Assembly (NCBI GenBank): GCA_037039685.1
Contig: JAWNGF010000001.1
Coordinates: 3,410,001 to 3,474,000, forward strand
DNA: 64,000 nucleotides
Source of the DNA: Ceratobasidium sp. AG-K
Lineage: Eukaryota; Basidiomycota; Agaricomycetes; Cantharellales; Ceratobasidiaceae
Direction: 5' to 3'
Part shown: positions 11,785-24,500 of the stretch, piece after piece
Position numbering within the stretch: position 1 is the stretch's first letter
Layout of the letters: each line of letters begins with the position of its first letter
Translations under genes and position numbers: made by a program
The notes under the pieces: model-generated
Told to the model about the DNA's origin: nothing
The model's database searches: none
What the model saw: only the letters and a program-made list of their open reading frames with translations

Positions 11785-12710
11785 TCATGATTGCCGTACA
11801 ACACCGCCAGACCGAATAGCATCCAGAAAGCTGTTTTTATCCAGCCCGGTAGCTGAAAATCGAACAAGGTTAGGTAAAATTTAGGAGCCGGTGAGAGAGC
11901 TCCGCTTACATGCGTCTTTACCGGAGCTTTGGCCCTTGACTTTACTTTTTCCAGACTTGCTAGTCCCTATTTCATGAGGAGCTGGCGCTGGCAGCGTAGG
12001 TTTCCCAGAGCCACGGAGCTTCTTGTTCTCCTCAAGTGTTGCAGCCGAAGCAGACTGCGCTTGCTGGATAGCGTTGAACAAGTGCACGACTGTGGTCTAT
12101 GGGTTAAAATGGACCAAATCAAACATAGTTATGATACAACGTACCTCCACGTTGCGCGACCTTTCTCAAAGACCGCTCGGCTTCGTTGTCCCATCCACCG
12201 ATGACATCCTGCACATGACCCTTTTCTTCCCGCTCTTTCCGCTCAATCTCGAGTACTCGCTTTGCTTTAATTTCGAGTTTCTCATCATTTTTTTGCCGTG
12301 AAATTCCAGGTTTCAGAGCTAAAGGTGCCCCGGGTTGGGCACTGCTCGGAACAGAGGTGGCTAAGAGGGTTTCGAGGGTACGGCCGAATGGAGTGGGAGA
12401 TGTTGCGCGGTGCTTGCGTTCTAATGGAATGGGAGCGGCACTTTAATGTCTGCGAAAGATGCATTCCACTTTACTAACTTTTAGTTTTCTTGGACTTGGT
12501 ATTTTGGGCCCGGTGGATTTCTGTCTCTGTGTCTGTTGAACTATGACCACTGGCCTCTCCTTCGCTTTCGCTGGTATCATCAGACGAGGTACCCTCCTCA
12601 TCCTGAGCAACAGGTTCTACGGCCATATCAACCCCTTCATTTTCAGAGTCCTCTCGTTGTGGTTTCTTTGTTGGCCTCTCCTTGCGGGCACGTTTTGCCG
12701 TTGGTGGCAT
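11785..12710 (-). CDS. RRP15: Rrp15-like ribosomal RNA processing protein
   Basis: The ATG at 12710 begins MPPTAKRARKERPTKKPQ, a nucleolar-type basic start followed by a long acidic Ser/Asp/Glu stretch. The conserved domain begins with TPFGRTLETLL, continues LALKPGISRQKNDEKLEIKA and VQDVIGGWDNEAERSLRKVA, and ends QRGVVHLFNAIQQAQS. The final exon reads LDKNSFLDAIRSGGVVRQS before TGA at 11785. These blocks match Rrp15, a nucleolar factor for 27S pre-rRNA processing and 60S assembly. Exons are separated by introns of about 50-70 nt. The start codon is only about 110 bases from that of the divergent PPR-like gene. Confidence 0.85.
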
Positions 12711-12818
12711 AGTGGTAGTCGGAAGATATTTGGATCCTCAAAATGCATTTCCAATTATTGACAACGCCCGGCGCTTGGTTCGATTCCTGATAACTTTCTC
12801 AATCACTCCGACCTATGG

Positions 12819-15315
12819 ATGCAGAATGTGCATCGTATGCCCCTTGTCTACCGTCGTCTCTTTACCACGTCGCTCACCGCGAGCTCTAAGTCTCGACGAG
12901 GTACACCAGACCCACTGCCATCGACCTCTGCATTTTCGGAACGATTCGGGAGTCCGACACAGGCTCAGAATGCACAGGCTCCGTTCCCCGCTTGGCCTGG
13001 AGCACAGACTACCCAAACGTCCTCACATATCAATCCATTCAGTCTGCGACCTCCGCCTCCGGGCTTGGTTGGACCCGAAAACAGAGCCAACGTCGAACTC
13101 GAGTCGCTGCAGGATGGTACTGGCCGAAAACGACCGGCTAAGTATGCGAGGCCAGAGGAACAGAAAAGAGTGTTATTCTCAGATACCATCGGAAATGCTT
13201 CTGCATTTGTTAACACTTCGTCATTCGAGGCGAAGGTCGCGATTGAGCCCGCGGTGGATACGTACAAAAGATGGATGCTGGCGGCCAAAAGTAAGTCTGT
13301 CAAGACATAAATCCGGTTCATAAATACTAATCCAAGTAAAGACAACGCTGAGCGGCTCAGATCGCTTCCAGAGCCAGCTGTACACAGCATTGAGCCGTCG
13401 GATCCAGACGTTGAACGCGAAAGCAGTCGACCTGTTCCAGACGACGATCTGGAACGCAAACCGGTTGATCCAGCATCCGAATCACCTCCAAAAATATCTA
13501 CCCAGACCTCAAGATCCCCCATCGTTACCCCCTCCGGTCGTCGCATGCTGTCCACACTTACCGCAGCGCCGTCTCTTTGCTTGCCGCAAACCACGTATTG
13601 TGAGGGAACCGCGCTCGCTTCAATACTGCGTCCGAAATCGACTACACCACTGTGGAAAGAATGCGTCCGTTGGATGCTAACCTCAGCACCGGACATCCGT
13701 CCATACACCCTGACCTCCACAACTGGGTTTATGCGGCGAATTTGTGGTATGTTTATGAAGACTCCTGTGTTAGTGCATTTCTCATCCTCAAAACAGCAAG
13801 CTGGCCCCGCTCAACTCAGCGATTATCATTCTTTCAACCCACTTTCCCTTCCTTTCCGGTATTTGCCCGCGGGTACGCGACCCGCAGAACGTCCAAACGT
13901 AAGCCACCATTGATGCGTTGAGGTTTGTATAGTATAAATTAACTTGTTGTTACCCTGCTTACCTACAAAACTCGGCTTGTTCTACAGCACGAATACATCC
14001 AAGACAACAGCCACCCGAATTAGAATCTGCTTGTATCCTTATTCCAGAACCCACCTCTCAAACTTCACTATGCAACGCTATTCGACACTTATTTCAATCA
14101 ACTAGCCCACCGATTTCTGTCGCCCGCCTGATCGCTACGCACGCACAATACCCGACCCACCAAAGCCTTCGGTCATTTAACCTTCTACTCGAACATGCGA
14201 TTCGAGTCGCCCCGACACCCTATACCGAACGTATAATCGCACAAATGCGCACAAGGGGGATTCCGTGGAACATGCGCACCGAACGACTTGTTGTACGCGC
14301 GCATATACAGTCTGGCAGGTGGCTCGATGCTATCAAGCTCTCCGAGAAGCTCTGGCTCAACGGGACCACGAGCCGAGCCCCGCTCGATATCTTTGCTGAG
14401 CTACTGCATTTCGTGCTCTCGAGAAGGGCCACTACCACGGACATTGGTATAATGGCAGGCCGGTGCTGGAAGCTGTTTCCGTCGGGAATAGACGTCAGCA
14501 TGATAGAGCGATCACCCCGACTTGCGTTCAACGTCGTCCGGCTACTCGTCAAAACCAGGCGGTACGACCATGCTGTTCAACTTACTCGAAAACTCTTCGA
14601 CTCGCTTGCGTCTCCGAATCTTCAAGCCATCCGGTTCTGTCGCGTAATCTTATCTCAGATTATCCGACCCCCAGAAGGTGACCGTCACCCGCCCCGATTT
14701 CTCGAGAAACAAGCGCTGCTCGAGTCGCTGCTTTCACAAAATCCTGTGCTGCGTCTTGTCCCCGACGCAAATCTCACGGTTGCTTTGCTCGAAAATCTCT
14801 TTCGCTCACGCAACCGAGGGGGGACCGCATTTCATACCCTCCAAGAGATGAGATTGAAGTACGGTCCACAAGTTGAGAATAGTGCGGCTCGAAGACTCAT
14901 TGCTCGTTATGCTATCGAAGATGGCCGGATCGATCTCGCGCGAGACATGTTTGAGCGTGAAAGGATTGCTCGCCTCGACGCACCCACGGTGGAATCGTTG
15001 GAATTTTTTCCGCGAGTACCATGGGTTGTGGAGGACGCTATACCAACCCCGTCCCACCTTGAATATATTCGCCATATCGGAACCGAAAATGCCAAGTGGG
15101 TCAGTTTGGCTAGACGACTTCGGCGCGCAGAGATCAAGGCAGGGCTGGTTCAGACTCCCGATTTCGGGATCACTCCGGACGCGGCGAACATACTGGCCGC
15201 TGGGAAACGAGCACTGAGCATGAAGCGCATATCCAAAAGCCGAATACGTCGCAAGGCGAACCGGCGGGCTGTACGATTACGTTGGAGGTGTGGCAATACG
15301 ATAAACAAAATTTGA
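12819..15315 (+). CDS. Probable mitochondrial PPR-like protein (gene model uncertain in the middle)
   Basis: The start region encodes MPLVYRRLFTTSLTASSK (ATG at 12837; an earlier in-frame ATG at 12819), a good mitochondrial presequence. The first exon runs to about 13290. The last exon (about 13986-15315) is long and helical, with PPR-like pairs such as HQSLRSFNLLLEHAI and PTPYTERIIAQMRTRGIPW, then repeated helices (VVRLLVKTRRYDHAVQLTRK, AARRLIARYAIEDGRIDLAR). The C-terminus is very basic (KSRIRRKANRRAVRLR). I could splice 13.34-13.75 kb in one frame and then a short exon at about 13796-13892, whose FARGYATRRT also looks like a presequence, so two genes are possible. Organelle RNA binding is inference from the repeats; no close homologue is recognised. 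Confidence 0.5.
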
Positions 15316-15497
15316 ACAATGAATTTGAGCGTCTGCTGGTTGCTGAATTCCTCAAGAAATGGTATACAAAGCACTTCAATGCGACGTGTTTGAGCGCCTC
15401 AGCATCGCATAGCCTGGTCCGTAAATAGATCTACAGCAAAAGTAATTAAACTACAGGTGGAATTGTATAACAAAGCGGTGTTCTAAGCGAGGATCAA

Positions 15498-18391
15498 TCA
15501 CGGTTTGGTTGGCCATGCAAGATTCAATACCCAGAGTAAAAGCAAACATGCAGCCAGCTTTCCTGGCAAACCCCGAATGTACTCTTGGATTGTGCTCCCA
15601 AAAGTCGTTTTGTTCTGGCCGCCTGGTCCATCCGCTAACCTATCTAGCCATCGACCAGTACTACGACCTCCGGTACCGGCCTCCGAGTCGGTCTCCTGTC
15701 TTGGATGATCTACACCTGAGGCCGCCTCCTGATTTCCGATGTCCGAAGTGAGCGGAATTGATTCTGGTTGAGGATTGGTATTGTTCGTCGAAGTTGGATT
15801 TGTGGTGGGCAACGCCTTCTTTTGAGTGCCACAAATCCATGCTGTCAAAGCTCCGGTAGCCTCTGCGACTTTATGGCTAGGAACAAACAAGTTTCAGAAA
15901 GGCCATATGTGGTAAGACTGAACACACGCACCTAAGCCAAATGAACATAACCGTAGTTATGATCATGTTTATTGGCCGCCAGGCTGTGCCGGGAATAACC
16001 AGCAAAATGCCCTTGGTGTCTCCGGCAAGCCAAAAGTGATATTGCATGATAAAGGTCTCCAGGGAACAAGTTCCAATGAAAGCGAAGACTCGCGAAGACG
16101 AAGACCTGAGAGCAGTGCTTGCATTACGCAATACCACAAAGGCGAGCACCGGGACGGCCGATACGTAGGGATGCCATGCGTTGTATGCGAACTTATCCGC
16201 CCGGGACAGTTCGAACCAGAAGAACCAGAGAAGAGCGATGGCGGAGGTACCAATAGCGCAACGCGAGGCCAAGGGCCATCGCGGGTGATCAGTCAGCCGC
16301 AGTTCGCGAATTTTGATGAAGGCGATGGCTGTGAGCATTCCCACGTAGACGATGAACTGGTCCAGAGTGACTCGAAAGTTCCATTCACGGGCCACCCATT
16401 CGATTTGGAATGTGGTCCGAAGGAAACCAAACAGTTCGCTCAGGATCCATGATTCATGCATGAACCATGTGTGGATTACCATTGATATAGCAATTTTAGC
16501 CAAGACGAACGCGGTTCGGTCGTTGTACTTGGAGCCAATGAACATAGTGAAATATATGATCAGATACCACCAGGAGACGAGCGGGGCAAAGTAGTAGCTA
16601 ATGTAATCTATCGCATACACGTTAGCGTAGCATGACAAAACACCACTATCTACTCACCAGTGTTCATTGCGTATGCCAGAGCGATAGTCAAAAGATTCAG
16701 CCGCACTAAGATTTGAGCAACCCGGGAAAATCCATAATCGGCCTTTTTGAGATAGAACGTGGCGTGACCATAACCTGTCATGAACAAGTAGGCAGCAACG
16801 AGTACACGGATAGGGTTATAGATTCCAGATATTTTAGACGCGCCAAAGTAGTGATAGATCAAGATTGCAACTGCCAATTCAGTGGTGAGCTGAGCAAAAC
16901 GCTGTGGTGACACGAGGCTTACTCTGCATCCAGCCCTTCCATTCATCGGTTTGCTCGCGATTGAGGAAACCAAGGTCTTTGTCTGCACGCTTCATGGTAG
17001 CCAGCCCGGCAACGAGTGCAAGCAGCGATAATCCACCGAATGCCCAAGGGTCGAATTGCTTGTGTTCCTTCAACCATACGCCGGTACGATCAGCAAAAAA
17101 CAATAAAGTGCATGCGACACCGAAGATGAACATAGGCATCGTTGTTTCGTCGTTTGGAAAAAATGCTGCCAGTGATCTAGACACTACAAGAGACTTAGTC
17201 CCTAGAACCAGAGTTGTGTTTAGTGCGCACCATTTCCTTTCGAAATAGCCCTTGCCAGGGGTCCCCACATTACGAGAACAAACAGAACGAGCAACTCTAG
17301 GAAAGGGGGGGTAGGATAACTCCTGCAACAGGTCTTGTCGAACGGGAAGCGTTTCGGAAGGACATCATTGCACCGTAGGTTAAGCAAAAGATTGGACTGC
17401 GCCTTGAGGATAGTATTCGAGAAGTGGAGGCCATCGGTAGTCTGTGAGTCATCGAGCATGAGGTTCAGCGCAACTGGCAAGCTGATGGGGACTTTTCGTC
17501 TTGAAGGCTTGGAGGGAACGACATACTCGGACGTAAACGAGAATGAAGGAGGAGGTGGAGTGACCCGATGAATCAGATCCGCGTTCATGGCCTCGACATC
17601 AGATGGGTGAATCGTCGCGGATCGCTCGGCGGACAGCTTGGATGACACCGGGTTCTCCACTGGGAGCCAAACGATCTGGTCCGCAATGTTATCTGCATTC
17701 TTAGCAATGGTTGAATACGTCTGGTCAATCATGGCTTCCCAGGCGGAGATTCCTCCAGAGTCACGATGGCGCAAGTACCATAGACCAGAACCAAAGACTA
17801 TGAGCGAGGGCCGCCCAACTTTGGTGTTGGATTGCAATAAACCCGATGTGTGGGTTGTATTCAAAAAGGGATCCCAGTAAAATATGAGCGAGGTACCACT
17901 CTTGGTGCGCAGAGTAATATCCTTGTGCTTCTCGCCATCAGACGATGGGCCGCTCGGTAACGTTGGATCGGCTGCGCGCGCGAACGAGTAGTACAGCTGT
18001 CGCGTAATTGAGTCTCCAACGAAAACAACGCGTTGGCTAGCCAGACAAGTTGTCACGTCGTTGGTTTTGTACTGATGTATCATACAGCCTAGATAGGTGT
18101 GCAAGAGTTAATGGATACAAGGCCCGTGTGTGTGTAGCCTTCGTACCTTCTGGCTGCCAGTTTTTGAACTTGGTATCTAACCACTGCCCAGTACTCAGCA
18201 AAGCTCCGCATCGTATCGAATCCTGCCACCCTAACCTCCTAGGTTCACGTTTGTTGGGCCTGAATGAAATCAATGTGCCTACCAAATAAAAGATAGCGCA
18301 AAAGTCCCAAAAAGACGGCACAGGCAATTGTGCCGGCCGCTGCATAGTGTGGCCATAATGGGTTGATCCCAGTCTTTGAATTAGAGGCCAT
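15498..18391 (-). CDS. CAS1: Cas1-type polysaccharide O-acetyltransferase (multi-pass membrane protein)
   Basis: The ATG at 18391 gives [20 protein letters not shown] and a signal-anchor helix. A lumenal SGNH-like domain follows, with [17 protein letters not shown] (GDS nucleophile block) and TTDGLHFSN (D-x-x-H block). The second half is a multi-helix acyltransferase: [55 protein letters not shown] and [19 protein letters not shown]. In Cryptococcus the homologue O-acetylates glucuronoxylomannan in the Golgi; here it probably acetylates a cell-wall or secreted glycan. A Ser/Asn/Pro-rich loop and one last membrane helix ([15 protein letters not shown]) end the protein. Near 17220-17300 the best junction needs a longer intron of about 94 nt. 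Confidence 0.88.
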
Positions 18392-18953
18392 TTCGGCCCA
18401 GTCGATATTTTCGTCGTCAAGTAAAAGTGTCGGCTAGAATCGCCGCCGAGTGTGGTTGCTCTTGGTAAACGCCCAAAGCGCGTCTCGGGCACAACACCTG
18501 GATGATGAATTTCAAATAACAGGGCAACCGTTCCTTAAATTATCACGCATTGACTTTCATGTAAAGTAGGAAAAGTTATCAATGTAGTACTACTACAAGC
18601 ATTCACAAAAAATTCAAAAGTGAGTGGTAGGTAAGCAATACACGAAGCTGATCGAGTTGCAGCTAGATTATAGGCCTGTCCGATAGAGTGTCCAAAAAGA
18701 AACGAAAACGAATGCTGTGCGAGTGGTGAAGATGTGCAGTGAAAAGAGCGTCCATGATGATCGTCAACAGAGAGATGAATCGATGAGAGAGAAACAGATG
18801 ATCGTAAGGGAAAGCGTCAACAGAGACAAGTCACCCAATGAATGTCCAAAAATTAGTCCGAAGTGTCCGAAGGTGAGAACGAAGAAAAATGGCTCATTGA
18901 GCGCAAAAAGGTCCAAGTTTTGAAAAACGAACAAAATTGAATAAAATTACCCC
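18392..18953. other. Intergenic region upstream of CAS1
   Basis: This 562-base stretch lies between the CAS1 start and the stop codon of the neighbouring cysteine-rich protein gene. It should hold the CAS1 promoter and the neighbour's 3' UTR. It is A-rich on the + strand and has several near copies of GTCCAAAA/GTCCGAAG between about 18690 and 18915. I see no supported gene. Confidence 0.4.
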
Positions 18954-21576
18954 TTAGGTAGAGCGCTTTCTCCTGCCCGACTTCTTCGTCATCTCGAAGT
19001 GGCGCAGACGCTCCAGGATGGCAGGGTCGAGGTCCTCAGCGATAAACTTACACATCGTGACGGCATCTGGGCGCAGAGCCTGGAGTGGGCGCCAATTCGG
19101 ACTAGAAAAGGCGGACAGTTAGCGGACGATAAAGCTCAAGTAACAGCGAACAAAACTGACTCATCGTGCCATAAATGACCATAAGCGGGTGTGGCAAAGT
19201 CGCGCCGGTCAATATCCGTGTGAATGCTAAGGTACTCTTCCAGGTTAACGAATCCTCGCTTGGTCATGAGGTCGGTCCACCGGGCAGTGACAAGCGAGCT
19301 CGAACTCTGGAAAGTGTTCCATACATGCCGAGGCTGCCATTTACGAAATATTAGAGTTTTGTGCGTGACGAGCTTAGTGCATGTACTCACCGTTGGGATC
19401 GGATCAGAGGGATGTTCAGCGTTCCATTTGTCGCGTTCAGCGAGCATATGTGGCACCATTTCACTGAGCGCGACAACAGCCTTGTCATCGATATCATTCG
19501 AATCGAAGGCAAGCGAAGTGTTCTGGCGAAATGAAACTATTCAGCCACTACTCATTTCCAGAAGATCAACTATACCCACAAACAGAAGAGTCCCCGCTGA
19601 TGAGTTTTATTAAAGATACAATGAGCCAATTGATCTCATCAAACCAAGTCGGGCAAACTCACTGCGCATATCCCAATCCGTCAAGTACATGGAGATAACC
19701 GTAGCACCTTCAACGTTGAAATCGCGAGTGCGGCGAATGTGGGGAGCTAGGACCAATGAGGGATCACTCGATTCCTCGGAAGGACTACGTGTTGGGGTCG
19801 GTGTCGAGGGCTGCTTCTCTCGCCGAGACCGAAGCCGTTGCCACACAAGGGTAAGGTAACGACGGTGCGGCCGTTTCTCGTCAAACTTGTGATCAAGCGT
19901 TTGCTCCAGAGGATATCCACGTTCCAAAATGCCGGCCAAGTCAGCGTACGTACGCGAATGATCATCACTATCATGTTCCAGGAACTGATCGCGCGCATTT
20001 AGCTCGTCAACAACGTAATTAGGGGCCAGGAACTTACTTCGGGGATACCTAACTTGCCCAATACACGATCTTCCCAAAGTTTCCGGCACTGACCAAATAC
20101 CTGCTCAAACTCTGGATGGTCCTTGAGTTCATCGACTCGCCAAGTGCCGAGTTCAACTTCACCCCCACCGAGTCTAGAGTTGCTCAGGATCTCAGTTCAG
20201 TTCCAATGGCGCGTGATCAGTGACCATACCTAGCGTGGGGAAGTTTACAGGTCTTACGGCCCTTTTCGAACAGCTCTAAATGAACGCATGAGTCAAATCA
20301 ATCAAGGACGCGAGCACATGAATTTTACCTTTGCATCTCCATTTGCCAACCATGACCCTGCCAGATCCACCGCCGCAATCGCTACAGCGCTGGTACCGCT
20401 GAAAACAGGTCTTACACACCACTTCGACGGCAAATCCGATCAACTGTCCCTGGTCTTTCGGAATAATACCTCCTCGACCCCTGGTGCGGCCACAAACGTC
20501 GCAAACGCAAGCAAGCCGGATGTCTTCGGGCTGACGCGTCCGTTTTCGACCCAGGGCAGTCGGAGGGGGCGTGGTAGCGTGCTTGCTGCATTCGTACACC
20601 AATTCGTGACGCACATCCAATTCATCTCGTGTTCCGCGCAACAATAGAGTGCCGATATGGTCGCCACAGATTCGACACGAGACTTCGCGTTGGACAATGT
20701 ATCGCTTGTTCTTGCGTGCGCCTGGACGGACAGGGGGCAGGGACGGGCTCGAACGCGAGGGGCCGGTGGGGCCTGTAACGTACATGTCAGAGCTAGCGCT
20801 TGAACTGGTAGACGCCTGAGGCGGTTCGTGCGCTTGCGTACTCGGTTCGTCGTGAAGTGGGGGGAACGGACCAGCCTGGAGCCAATTGTCGACATGGGCA
20901 ACTGATTCGGCGGTGGGTGCATCGACCGAGGCTCCGTCATCATCTGTCGGCCGCCGTTGGGACGGAACTGACTGAAAATAGGGTGCGGGACTATAAGGGG
21001 GATAGGACGGCACGCCAAAGGGCAACAGATTGGGCGGATACGGCACTGAATTGTAATAGCTTGCTGGGACATATGGGACAGATTGTGAATCTGGGCGTGC
21101 CTCGTACTGACTGGGGTGGAACATTTGCGCTCGATCTGAAGGCAGTGATGGACCGGGATGAAAGTGAGGGCCGGCCGCCGGGTTGAAGAAATCCGCCAGA
21201 TTCTGTGGTGATGACTCTGATAAACACGCGTGAGCAAGCCCAGTTGGGCTGAGTGGTCTGGTATAACAACGAGCGCACCGTAAGAGACCACAGGAAACTG
21301 TCCGCCAACCGCATAGCGCATCTCCAGCTCTCGGCGCTGATCTTCGGTTAGGAAATTTCGATCGTCGCGTGCACGACCGGCGGCCTGCAGTTGTTGGAGT
21401 TGAGTTGGCGACCACATCTGAGGCAAACCGGAGGGGTAAGCTTGAGTAAAGTGGGCGTTTGGGAAGGGATAGCTCGTAGGATCTTCCATTGAATATGGGG
21501 TCGAAGGCTGGGGTGGTGTGTGATAGTCGGTTGGGGTTGGGTCTCGACGTCCACTGCCAGATGGATCAGAGTCCAT
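18954..21576 (-). CDS. Uncharacterised large cysteine-rich protein of basidiomycete type
   Basis: I do not recognise a named family. The ATG at 21576 opens a Pro/Tyr/Ser-rich region (for example YNSVPYPPNLLPFGVPSYPP) of roughly 220 residues. A basic stretch (RPGARKNKRYIVQREVSC) precedes paired cysteines: CRICGDHIG, YECSKHAT, CVCDVCGRTRGRG and CKTCFQRYQRCSDCGGG, which look like one or more zinc-binding treble-clef or ribbon modules. The C-terminal half is helical and charged (ELFEKGRKTCKLPHARLGG, TWRVDELKDHPEFEQVFGQC, VISMYLTDWDMRSEFARLGL) and ends GRRKRST. The domain order of a disordered N-terminus, Cys cluster and 'WDM' C-terminal domain recurs, as I recall, in uncharacterised Agaricomycete proteins. 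A nuclear role is a guess from its charge. At least five introns, one with a GTGCGC donor near 21275. Confidence 0.65.
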
Positions 21577-24500
21577 TCGCAGATGAGAAGGGTAAGCGGA
21601 AGGGGAGAAGAAAGAGCTACAAAGGGAAATAAAGAAAAGGCAAAAGGCACTTGGTACTGAACAGGAGCTACAAATCGCGACTTGAAAAGTTAAAAGACAA
21701 GGCTCAAGTCCATCGCCAGCGGCCAACGAGCAAAAAAAAGCGGGGGGGAAGATGCGGTAGTTCGGAGCGCGACGGATGATCAGTGTATTTACAGCGACCG
21801 GAAGCGGCTCGCCGTTTGGCTCAGGCTGAGCCGAATGCAAGTCCGCGACGAAACGAGAGAGTGGTACAGTTCTTACCTTTGCCGAACCCGTCTGGCACAG
21901 CCCTAGGTCATCCACGCGCTCATGCCGTCGCTCGAAGCAATTGACGAGAAGCCACCAACCGCAAATCCCCGCACTCTGATCCGTCCTGGCTCATTTCATC
22001 GATGCGTTTCAGGCAACTCAGGTTGGCATAACTACACTTGTGTCGAACCTAGTAACTTACTTACAACACTCGTCTACACTAATGACTCCTCGCTGATGAG
22101 CAAGCCGTGCCTGGCACGGCTGTCGCCACGTGGTCATGCCCGACATTACCGCGACCAACACTGATCACCCCGTTTGCATAACTCTTACTTCTCAACATTT
22201 CATTGTTGCTCCCGCTTGACTGTCGACTTGTGAAAGCCAACCCCAGGCTTTGTTTCAGTTCCGGTCCGGTACGGCTCCGAACCTTATGCGTCACCGAGAT
22301 CAAATCGTATCGCGATCAACGAGCCCTGAGAATCCCTGCACCTGAGTCATCGCAAATTCTGGCCATGCGCGTGTCGCTCAGAGCAAACATGCCGAGATTG
22401 CTTTCACATTTTTATGGTAGTTTCATTACATTTAAGCGATGCCCCCAAGTCAAGCTGGTTGAGGTCTCGACGATAACCTTTCGAGTGGTGCCTTTTGCTC
22501 CCCGATCAGCACACGGTCAGCACGGCATGCTGTGCTGTGCTGTGGCGTGTGCACCTGAACTCGATAGAGCTCGAGAGTCGATCACGTCCCAACACGAACA
22601 AACGGTTATATGCACGGCTTCCGGATTCGATCTTTTTTACCGCCCAGAGGTATACCGCACCGCCCCCGCGGGATCATTATCGTGCCACAGTTTGACATGC
22701 TCTCGAGGATTGTTGTCCTGAATTCGCCGCGGGAAAAAGTGTCCCGCACGGAGTATTAGATCTCGTTTATTTGGACCAGACAAAGCAGATTAGTTTGCGC
22801 TATGATGGCAACCCAAGGCTGTGATGCGCCTAGGTCATGGAAAACTCACCGGTACTTCTGATCTTACAGGCATCACGCGTGGATCGATCTATGCCTATAA
22901 GCTCGCCCCTCTCACTGGTTTACCGGGGTCGGGAGAATCGGTTTGATGACCCGGTCAGTCTATATGCATCCAGGCACTGTACTGTTGCAACGTCTGCACA
23001 GCAACTTAGACTGCTTTGTATGCCGCCCACGACCACGAGCGACTAGTGCGATAGTCAAATAGAAGAGAAGGAATGCGCGAATGTCGTGGTTTGAAGCGCT
23101 CAATGAGAAGCGTTGAAGCATCAGAGCTTATTGCGCCTTGTGGGCTGGATGAAGTCGGTCTCTTTGCACTATCAATTTGACCGAGGAGTAAAAATTGGGC
23201 TCCTCAGCCCCGGTTTAGTTCATGATGCAGGCCGTTACCTCTCGGCATGTACACGAGACTATAACTCGTTAATCGAGACCTCTCCCCGCGTCTATCGGCA
23301 ATCTAGTCACCTCATTGTGGAGTTTACGTGTGTTACATCATCGCGCGCCAGACCTAAAGTCATTTAGGGGCTCGGGAAAGCCCGCGGCTGCGATGGCTAT
23401 GGCAGAGCGCCAATAGTTGGTTGAAAACGTCTCTCTGCGCCCCCTCCCCCCCCGACTCACGCAAAGGGCAGAGTGGTCGAGAACTTGGGCTTACTACTGC
23501 CTCCGAGCATACCGGAATGACTTGAAGAAGCGATTAGGGTGTGGAACCCCCGGCATCATCAAGACGGGGGGCTATGCGACAATGGGATAGAAGTGTACAG
23601 GGCCAACGTATCGGCCGATTGCGATTCTACAGCATACGTGTACTGGACAACTCTGTGGTCTCGTTGGTGATAATCCGAGACTTCCCCGGTGACTCTGGCC
23701 TAGCTGAGGCATGATAGGGCGAACAGGGAAGACGAGGGAGGGATGGGGAAGAGTGAATCAATGCTGAGTGAGCACAACAATGGTCGAGCGGGGTGCCACT
23801 TCCGATTTACCGATTCATGCGCCAGGAAGATTCAAGTGCATTCGCTCGACGTGACTCGTGCGCGTGTGTCTAGGCCAGAGCTGCGGTTGTGATGTATAGG
23901 CCGGGGTTACACGCCGTACATGTGGGAACGCTAAGTCCCTTACTGCTCGCCTCTGTACCACCATCAGTGTTCCAATATACTGGTGTAAACCACAGGTCGC
24001 GTGCACACGGAAGGACCTACCTACACGAGGTTACACGTACTATCTTGTTAGCAGCATCGTAGCTCAGGCTCATCCAGTTGGCGTGGGGTTGGTCGGTCCA
24101 CCGTTTCGACACGTATCAAGTATACACGGGATCGTGCACAGAAAAAAATAACCTTCTAAGCAAAAGACATCGCAACAAGTTGCTGTTGTGCCAGTGGAAG
24201 AGAAGCGATAACTACACAAGCCGCACTAGCCCGAGTGGCGCATTCCGTTCTCATCCGCCCAATCCACGCTCTTACGACCCGGCGTTACTGCCCGAGCCGA
24301 GGCCACGCATACAGGCACCGATGTTCAAATAATAATGCGCTGGAGAATGGACTTTGTCTGCATGCATACTGAAGTCTTGGTTTCGCTTCCCTGGCTAAAA
24401 CTGAAGCCTGGGGGCTCGAAGTTGGCTGATTTCACTTTGAAACGCTGCTCGTCCGAAAGATTGTCAAGGGTCCTCTAGTACTCAATCCAGTGATATAATT

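Noticed and set aside
12700..12790. A possible split tRNA gene: A-box-like TGGCATAGTGG near 12706 and perfect B-box-like GGTTCGATTCC near 12778 on the + strand.
   Set aside because: The D-arm and T-arm do not pair (two or more mismatches in each stem), no acceptor stem forms, and the A-box part is the reverse complement of the RRP15 start codon region.
12965..13720. Long open frame (251 codons) on the minus strand.
   Set aside because: It is antisense to the PPR-like gene's first exons, is Ser/Arg-rich with no motif, and is best explained as a shadow of the other strand.
18717..18923. Lys/Arg/Ser-rich open frame of 68 codons.
   Set aside because: Composition follows from the A-rich promoter sequence; no homology recognised.
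22203..22721. Open frame of 172 codons in the gene-poor interval.
   Set aside because: No conserved motif, no signal peptide, no supporting splice pattern, and composition typical of a chance frame.
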